From assembly GCF_951805225.1 (NCBI RefSeq), contig NZ_OX638201.1, positions 868,001 through 932,000 on the forward strand: a stretch of DNA of 64,000 nucleotides, read 5' to 3'. Origin of the DNA: an uncultured Flavobacterium sp. (GTDB lineage: Bacteria > Bacteroidota > Bacteroidia > Flavobacteriales > Flavobacteriaceae). Within the stretch, counting starts at the first letter, position 1. Every line of letters begins with the position of its first letter. This document shows positions 59,105 to 64,000 of the stretch, piece after piece. The position numbers were made by a program, and so were the translations under genes. The notes beneath the pieces were generated by a model. It was not told the DNA's origin. It made no database searches and saw only the letters and a list, made by a program, of their open reading frames with translations.

Positions 59105-61783
59105 TTAATTTTTAACGAATTTAAAGTTTTGCACCGAATTACCTTCTGTTGAAGCTTTTATCATATAAATACCTTTTGCAAGACCATTTACAGGAACTTC
59201 AGAAGTAATCATGTCTTCGGCAATAATAGTCGTTTTCCAAACTTCTTTTCCTGCTATATCGTACATAGAAAGCGCAACTGGACCATTTATGGTATGATCA
59301 AATTTTATTCTGAAAGTACTTGATGCCGGATTTGGAAACACATAATTGGTTGCAGCCGTTTTAAAATAATTAGGCGTGCTTAAATTTGTTGCTACCGAAA
59401 TTGCATACAAAGCAGCATCAGCCTGAGGCAATTGAACACTTAAAGTTCCTTGCGATGTACTTGTCGCACCAGAATACAATTCTTTGACCGTATAATTTCC
59501 GGAAGCCAAGCCAAGACGGCTTAAATTGACATTGTTGGTTACTGCAGCATTGCTATAATTAAACACGGCAACATAAGTAACGCCGTTTTTTGTAGCCGAA
59601 AAAACATTGGCAGCATTATAACCCGTATTTCCATCAGCAGGACGAAATTGAATATCAGCGCGGGCAACATTCATAACATCATTATTTTGTAAAAGACTTT
59701 GTGCTTTTGCTTTCCATGCTCCCGCAACAGAGAAATCGTCACCAGTTGTAATCGTTCCTGTTACGACACTGCCTAAAAGTCGCGCACGATTTTCTCCCGC
59801 AGTAACAGTTCCAAACACAACATGATCCGCATCCAGATAATCATAAATTTGATTTTGCCACCAGCCATAAGTCGTGCTGTTAAGCGTATAATCGCTATCA
59901 CCAATACTGCTGTAAGCATCGCAGGCAATACGGCGCATATGCACGTAAGGTCCCGTCGCAATATTAGGCGATATCGCAGCTTCGACTAACATTGTACCAT
60001 TAATTTCGTCTACTAAATATTTCATTCCTTCCTGATAAGCCTCCATTCCGGTATGCAATTGGTAATTCACAAAACTATCTGCTTCGATACTGGCGTGCGT
60101 CAAAAAGTCGACTTTTACCATTTCAAAACCAGCGGCTTTAAAACGATTGATGAAATAATGTATTCTCGCCTTAGTTCCCGGACTTGTAGGATCCATGGCA
60201 TATGCGCCATCCAATTCAAAAGGAGCGCCATTAACCGTAGTCCAACATTGATTGTAGTTGTACGAACTGCCTTCGACTTGACGATTGTATTTTCCCCAAT
60301 CTACAAACGGAGCCCAATAAATACCTGCTTTAAAACCTTTGCTTTTAGCATAAGTAACAAATTGCGCCAATTGTGCGTCAGTCATATTATCCCAATACGA
60401 ATCAAGATCTATAAATAGAGTATTGTCTTCGGTTTTAAAAGCCGGACAATCATTCTTAAAAAAGTCTACAACTGCATTAACCTTCGTTAAATTAATAGAA
60501 GTTTGCATTGCGCCCCAACTATTCCAGCCCATAGGTTTTGGTGCCGTCCAGTCAAAAATATATTTAGGTTGAAGCGCTGCATTTGCCTGAGCAAATTCCT
60601 CAAAACCAGTTCGCCAATCGTCATTTGCACTTATAATTACTTTAGGTGAAGGACAGCTTGTTTGACCAACATTTACCCAACCATGACCACGAGTATCTCT
60701 GGTAACTTCTTTTTTTGTCCATCCCGCAATAACCGAAACATAGGCAGATGAGGTTCCGCCACCATTTACGGTAATTCCTGTTTTCCATTTTGTGTGTTCA
60801 AGAGAACCAATAACCAATCCTTTTCGGTTTGTATTGTTGTAAATATTAGTAACCTCAGATGCAGTAAAATCTGCAGCATTAAGCGGATAAGCATTGTAAC
60901 GAACCCATGCATCATTATCATAAGGCACAAAAACCGCTCTGGTATCTCCTGTGCCAAAGTTTGGTGTAACCTGATTACTTGTCAAAGGCGACATTTTGTA
61001 GCAATTAGAGCCATTTCCCGTAAGGACAACCTGAACGGCAAGGTAATTTTTGTTGGTATAAGTGTAGAAAATCTGCTGCATTCCCAACGTATAATTTCCA
61101 CTTAAAGTGAAAATATGCTTCGTACCGCTTCCAATATTATCCGTAAAAGATTCTGTAGAATAAACCGCCGAAGCAAAATTGCTACTTACATATTGTTGAT
61201 CGCTTGAGGCATAAGCAGATGCATTAGTAATTACTGTAGCGCCATTAAATTTTACGCTATACGTTTTGTTGGTTAAATTGTAAACGACGCTGTTATTTGT
61301 CCCAAAATTCACGGTTTGATTACTTGACGCCGCCATTGGAGTCAAAACAAACTTATCTAAATTTGGCGCCCAGGAATTTGTGTTATCCCAAAGCAGAGTA
61401 GTGGTTCCGCTGTTTAAATAAACACTAATGTTTTGCGAAGCTGCGGTACTCCAGCCTCCGCTAGGATCACACGGAATCGAAATTGCCGTTGCCGAACCTG
61501 CCGTTAAACGAATGGTTCGCGGATCTCCTGTACAATAAAACAATTGCAGTTTGTACCAGCCAGTTGTCGCCACAGAAACGTTTACCGAAACGCTGCTGTC
61601 ACCGCCCAAATTTCCAACTATTTTGCCGGAACAGGCATCACAGTTTTGTATGTTGGCACTATTGGTGCGCGTGCCATTTTCGAATTCATAAGTTTGGGCC
61701 GAACTGCATAAGGCAAATAATAATACTATGACGGTAAGAAATGCTTTAACCGAAAATTTTTCTTTTGTAATTTTTTCTTGCAT
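59105..61783 (-). CDS. Type IX-secreted alpha-galactosidase-like glycoside hydrolase (GH27/clan D)
   Basis: The 892-residue protein has an N-terminal signal (KAFLTVIVLLFALCSSAQ). A CBM6/35-like domain follows (about 30-155, TYEFENGTRTNSANIQ, ATTGWYKLQLFYCTGDPRTI). A beta-sandwich part comes next, then a (beta/alpha)8 domain of alpha-galactosidase type: APKPMGWNSWGAMQTS, FKAGIYWAPFVDWG, MVKVDFLTHASIEAD (candidate nucleophile Asp) and CDAYSSIGDSDY (candidate acid/base). A type IX C-terminal domain (VFPNPASSTFRIKFD...LAKGIYMIKAS) ends it. It should cleave alpha-linked galactose or a related sugar outside the cell. The exact GH family (27, 36 or related) cannot be fixed without a profile search. 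Confidence 0.85.
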   Translation of the reverse strand: MQEKITKEKFSVKAFLTVIVLLFALCSSAQTYEFENGTRTNSANIQNCDACSGKIVGNLGGDSSVSVNVSVATTGWYKLQLFYCTGDPRTIRLTAGSATAISIPCDPSGGWSTAASQNISVYLNSGTTTLLWDNTNSWAPNLDKFVLTPMAASSNQTVNFGTNNSVVYNLTNKTYSVKFNGATVITNASAYASSDQQYVSSNFASAVYSTESFTDNIGSGTKHIFTLSGNYTLGMQQIFYTYTNKNYLAVQVVLTGNGSNCYKMSPLTSNQVTPNFGTGDTRAVFVPYDNDAWVRYNAYPLNAADFTASEVTNIYNNTNRKGLVIGSLEHTKWKTGITVNGGGTSSAYVSVIAGWTKKEVTRDTRGHGWVNVGQTSCPSPKVIISANDDWRTGFEEFAQANAALQPKYIFDWTAPKPMGWNSWGAMQTSINLTKVNAVVDFFKNDCPAFKTEDNTLFIDLDSYWDNMTDAQLAQFVTYAKSKGFKAGIYWAPFVDWGKYNRQVEGSSYNYNQCWTTVNGAPFELDGAYAMDPTSPGTKARIHYFINRFKAAGFEMVKVDFLTHASIEADSFVNYQLHTGMEAYQEGMKYLVDEINGTMLVEAAISPNIATGPYVHMRRIACDAYSSIGDSDYTLNSTTYGWWQNQIYDYLDADHVVFGTVTAGENRARLLGSVVTGTITTGDDFSVAGAWKAKAQSLLQNNDVMNVARADIQFRPADGNTGYNAANVFSATKNGVTYVAVFNYSNAAVTNNVNLSRLGLASGNYTVKELYSGATSTSQGTLSVQLPQADAALYAISVATNLSTPNYFKTAATNYVFPNPASSTFRIKFDHTINGPVALSMYDIAGKEVWKTTIIAEDMITSEVPVNGLAKGIYMIKASTEGNSVQNFKFVKN

Positions 61784-62355
61784 AATAATTTATTTTAAAT
61801 AGTTAAGATGCAGTACTATACTATACTGTGCTACAATGATAAGAAAAATATTAATATGATGTATATAATGTTAAAAAATAAATGATTTAATTGTTTTTTA
61901 ATGACTTAATTACGGTATTTGTTTATTGATAATGTTTGAAGAAGAGATATTTCGAGCGGGCCTAAAAAGCGAGTAGGACAACGCAAAACAAAATAATCCA
62001 TGAAACAGATCTGTTTTTGACCAAATACAGGTAAAATTAATAACCAGTAATTATCAAAGGAAGCGGTTTTAGGGATATTTCAAAACATCTTAAACAAAGT
62101 AAATCAGTTTGATAAAATATTGATTTTTATTTTGTTAGTTAATTGAAAAACAAGTATTTATACTTGATTTGGATCGCTGTAAATGAATTAAATTTGATTC
62201 GAAAATTAATCAGGTTTTTAAAAAGCAGAACCTTTAACTACAAATAAAATCTACAGAGGTATTTTGATAGAGGTTCTATTTTTTAATAGTAGTAAAAAAG
62301 ATTCATCCCCGAATCATTTTGAAATAATTAAGTGTAACCCCTAAAAAATCAAATT
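61784..62355. other. 572-bp AT-rich intergenic stretch, nothing recognised
   Basis: This lies between the divergent alpha-galactosidase-like and LysM genes. It should hold both promoters, but I find no -7/-33 pair I would defend, no repeat family member and no open frame of note. Confidence 0.5.
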
Positions 62356-63012
62356 ATGTTCTACACAGTAAAATCCGGCGACACGTTGTCAAAAATCGCT
62401 AAAAAGTTTTCGATTTCTATTGAGTTAGTATTGGCATTTAATAAGAATATTAAAAATGTCGATCATATTTTTATTGGTCAGCTCATTCAAATTCCGAATT
62501 TAGAAGATGTTCCTGAAAAGGAAGTAATTCCTATAACCGAAAGTCCCAATAAACTCATACAAAAGGCAAGAACGGCTGTTGGTAAAAAAATAAAGTATAA
62601 GTTAGGCGAGGGCGGAATAAATCCTTCTTTGGCTTTACCAACGTCTAATAATGAATGCGATTGCAGCGGCTTTATTTGCTGGGTTTTAGGATTATCCAGA
62701 AAGACCACAATTCCGTTTTATCAAAAATATGGCGGATGGATCTTTACGGATTCAATGGAAAAAGATGTTATTAGTAGCGCAGGTATTTTTGAAAAACTAA
62801 ATATTCCCGAAGTGGGATGTATTGTGGTTTACGGCGCAGGTCCAAAAATTGGTCACGTAGGTATTGTATCTGAAGTTGAAAACGAAAAAATGAAGAAAGT
62901 GATTCATTGCAGTTCCGGAAATTATTCGAAATTTAATGATTCAATTTTGGAAACCGTGCCAACAGTTTTTAATCGCGCAGATGCTTTATGGGGAAGATTC
63001 TCAGGAATTTGA
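62356..63012 (+). CDS. LysM plus NlpC/P60-like (CHAP-type) cell-wall protein without signal peptide
   Basis: The 218-residue protein opens directly with a LysM domain (residues 1-48, FYTVKSGDTLSKIAKKFSIS ... IFIGQLIQIPN). A Pro/Glu linker and a papain-like NlpC/P60 domain follow: ECDCSGFICWVLG with the candidate nucleophile Cys, KIGHVGIVSEVE with the His, and VIHCSSGNY. Such enzymes cut peptide bonds in peptidoglycan. No export signal is visible, which is odd for a wall enzyme. It may be released by another route or serve in a phage-like or type VI context. No such genes are adjacent. Confidence 0.85.
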   Translation: MFYTVKSGDTLSKIAKKFSISIELVLAFNKNIKNVDHIFIGQLIQIPNLEDVPEKEVIPITESPNKLIQKARTAVGKKIKYKLGEGGINPSLALPTSNNECDCSGFICWVLGLSRKTTIPFYQKYGGWIFTDSMEKDVISSAGIFEKLNIPEVGCIVVYGAGPKIGHVGIVSEVENEKMKKVIHCSSGNYSKFNDSILETVPTVFNRADALWGRFSGI

Positions 63013-63023
63013 TATAATTAATC

Positions 63024-63229
63024 TCGCAAAGGCGCAAAGGCGCAAAGTTTTTGTCATTTCGATTTCTGTGAAAAAACTATTTTTTAGGAGCTAATCCCGC
63101 TATCCGTTTCAATCTTTTGCGTCCGCCGCAGCGGACACAAAAGGATTTCCACTTCTATCGGGGCTAGGACAGTCGTTTTCATAATAATATTTTCGTCTAG
63201 TTTGTCATTTCGACGGAGGAGAAATCTCC
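63024..63229. repeat. Repeat cluster: CGCAAAG units, GTCCGC palindrome, and TGTCATTTCGACGGAGG arm (family E, copy 2)
   Basis: CTCGCAAAGGCGCAAAGGCG at about 63024 belongs to the CGCAAAG family. TTTTGCGTCCGCC with CGGACACAAAA near 63115-63145 forms a palindrome. TGTCATTTCGACGGAGGAGA at 63203-63229 matches the arm interrupted by the IS at 38390. No gene is seen. Confidence 0.75.
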
Positions 63230-63286
63230 ACAAGTAGCTCCGTAATTAAAATCACCAATCTTTATCGAGTACTAAATTTATTGAAT

Positions 63287-63408
63287 AGCCTCCTGCTTTA
63301 GCTGGAGGTTTTTAATTTACGCAACAATAAGGCTTTAGCCAAATTAGATATTTTTGGCTAAAGCCATCTCAGATTGATTTTATAAAAACTCCAGCTAAGG
63401 CAGGATCT
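63287..63408. repeat. Nested palindrome TCCTGCTTTAGCTGGAG / AAGGCTTTAGCC
   Basis: The outer arms TCCTGCTTTAGCTGGAGG and CTCCAGCTAAGGCAGGA are complementary with one mismatch. The inner arms AAGGCTTTAGCCAAA and TTTGGCTAAAGCC form a second stem. It is placed upstream of the cobalamin riboswitch promoter. Confidence 0.8.
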
Positions 63409-63506
63409 AATAATCTAGTTTTATTTTTAAGATATTCATTTTTAACTATATAGGTTTCTGTTTTTTGTTTTTTTTAAGAAATTAGATATTAACTGATGTG
63501 TTTATG

Positions 63507-63514
63507 TATCTTTG
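63507..63514 (+). promoter_or_regulatory. -7 element of the cobalamin riboswitch transcript
   Basis: TATCTTTG fits TAnnTTTG and lies just before the riboswitch. No convincing TTG at the upstream spacing. Confidence 0.5.
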
Positions 63515-63519
63515 CGCTC

Positions 63520-63730
63520 GCAATGGTTTAGCTATTCTTTTCGAGTTTAGCTGACGAAGAGGGAATCAGGTGCAAATCCTGGACAAGCCCGTTACTGTAA
63601 ATTCCATGCAACATTTTGACTGATCCAATCGCTTTTTTAAGCTTTTGAAATCGAATCTTTTGCCACTGCATTTTTTCTGAATGTGGGAAGGCTGATCAAA
63701 ATGGGAATAAGTCAGGAGACCTGCCAATGC
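63520..63730 (+). ncRNA. Cobalamin riboswitch
   Basis: The conserved core is readable: GAAGAGGGAATCAGGTGCAA then ATCCTGGACAAGCCCGTTAC TGTAA, a long variable arm, and GGGAATAAGTCAGGAGACCT GCC. This is the B12-box layout of cobalamin riboswitches, about 210 nt long. A TonB receptor gene starts about 110 bp downstream, as usual for B12 uptake. When cobalamin is bound, the downstream stems should reduce expression. Stems CAAACTCT/AGAGTTTTG and CTATTTAGTTAAATAG (63817-63832), the latter followed by a T-run, are candidates for the expression platform. Confidence 0.93.
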
Positions 63731-63842
63731 TTATAATTTCAAACTCTCGTGGACCAGAGTTTTGAGACAAACACAAATATCAAACTAACATTTGATTTCG
63801 ATTTTACCGTTAACAACTATTTAGTTAAATAGAGTATTTTTT

Positions 63843-64000
63843 ATGCACTTATGTGAACATAGGCGTTTGCGTCTAATACATAGTGGATTTTTTGTACTTG
63901 CATGGATTTTATTTTTGAATCCGATGTATGGACAAGATAATCCTCTGAAAAATAATAAGGACTTAGATTCTTTAAAGAAACATCAATTGAATGAGGTTAT
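63843..64000 (+). CDS. btuB: TonB-dependent outer-membrane receptor, cobalamin-controlled (partial, 5' end)
   Basis: The gene starts at 63843 and runs off the right edge (52 full codons). The product begins MHLCEHRRLRLIHSGFFVLA then WILFLNPMYGQ, a signal peptide with an unusually polar, basic N-terminus. It continues QDNPLKNNKDLDSLKKHQ then LNEVV, the start of a TonB receptor N-terminus and plug. A cobalamin riboswitch directly upstream strongly suggests uptake of vitamin B12 or a related corrinoid; the symbol is by context only. Confidence 0.75.
   Translation, partial: MHLCEHRRLRLIHSGFFVLAWILFLNPMYGQDNPLKNNKDLDSLKKHQLNEV

Noticed and set aside
60053..60418. Plus-strand frame of about 120 codons
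   Set aside because: Shadow of the alpha-galactosidase-like gene; no start signal or family features.

Overview
The window looks like a chromosomal segment of a Flavobacterium-type Bacteroidota. The evidence is AT-rich DNA, TAnnTTTG-type -7 promoter elements (several with a TTG about 20 bases upstream), SusC/SusD and many TonB-dependent receptors, an ECF sigma/FecR pair, two proteins with type IX secretion C-termini, a non-classical SdhA/SdhB pair, and intergenic spaces filled with palindromic repeats. No tRNA, rRNA, CRISPR array or prophage was seen.

Left part (1-17.8 kb, nearly all minus strand). An arsenic-type operon (arsR, DUF6428, a 41-residue membrane peptide, arsC running off the left edge) is followed by a six-gene cell-surface uptake operon: ECF sigma, FecR, SusC with an STN domain, SusD, a large lipoprotein and a di-haem cytochrome c peroxidase. 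Next is a second uptake/export cluster: a His/Cys-rich small membrane protein, an ABC ATPase, a TonB siderophore receptor and two ABC-2 permeases.

Middle (18-38 kb). Mostly single metabolic or stress genes: DUF1810, a DapB-like reductase with an altered active-site motif, sdhAB without a membrane anchor gene, a secreted multi-domain sugar dehydrogenase, a putative secreted metalloprotease (HEGRH), an HxlR/azoreductase divergent pair around a 38-bp palindrome, a thiolase, a TonB siderophore receptor whose signal peptide lies in another frame, an LLM oxidoreductase, a TSUP exporter with DUF1634, DoxX and a MocR regulator.

38-50 kb. A 1041-bp IS481-like element with an in-frame stop sits inside one arm of a palindromic repeat. 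It is followed by an NAD(P)H oxidoreductase, a second HxlR regulator, an NmrA-like protein, a TonB receptor, and a metNIQ methionine importer preceded by a Met/Cys-rich leader peptide and terminator (candidate attenuator). A TetR/MFS pair carries two copies of the same operator.

50-64 kb. Envelope and carbohydrate genes: a deacetylase lipoprotein, an MprF-type lysyltransferase, an 1128-residue GH18-like/deacetylase/GT2 fusion, xylose isomerase, a type IX-secreted alpha-galactosidase-like enzyme and a LysM/NlpC-P60 protein. The window ends in a cobalamin riboswitch followed by the start of a TonB receptor gene.

The strongest leads are the metNIQ leader, the promoter block shared by the DoxX/MocR region and the oxidoreductase 4 kb away, the interrupted IS and its filled target site, the frameshifted TonB receptor, and the dispersed nested-palindrome families.
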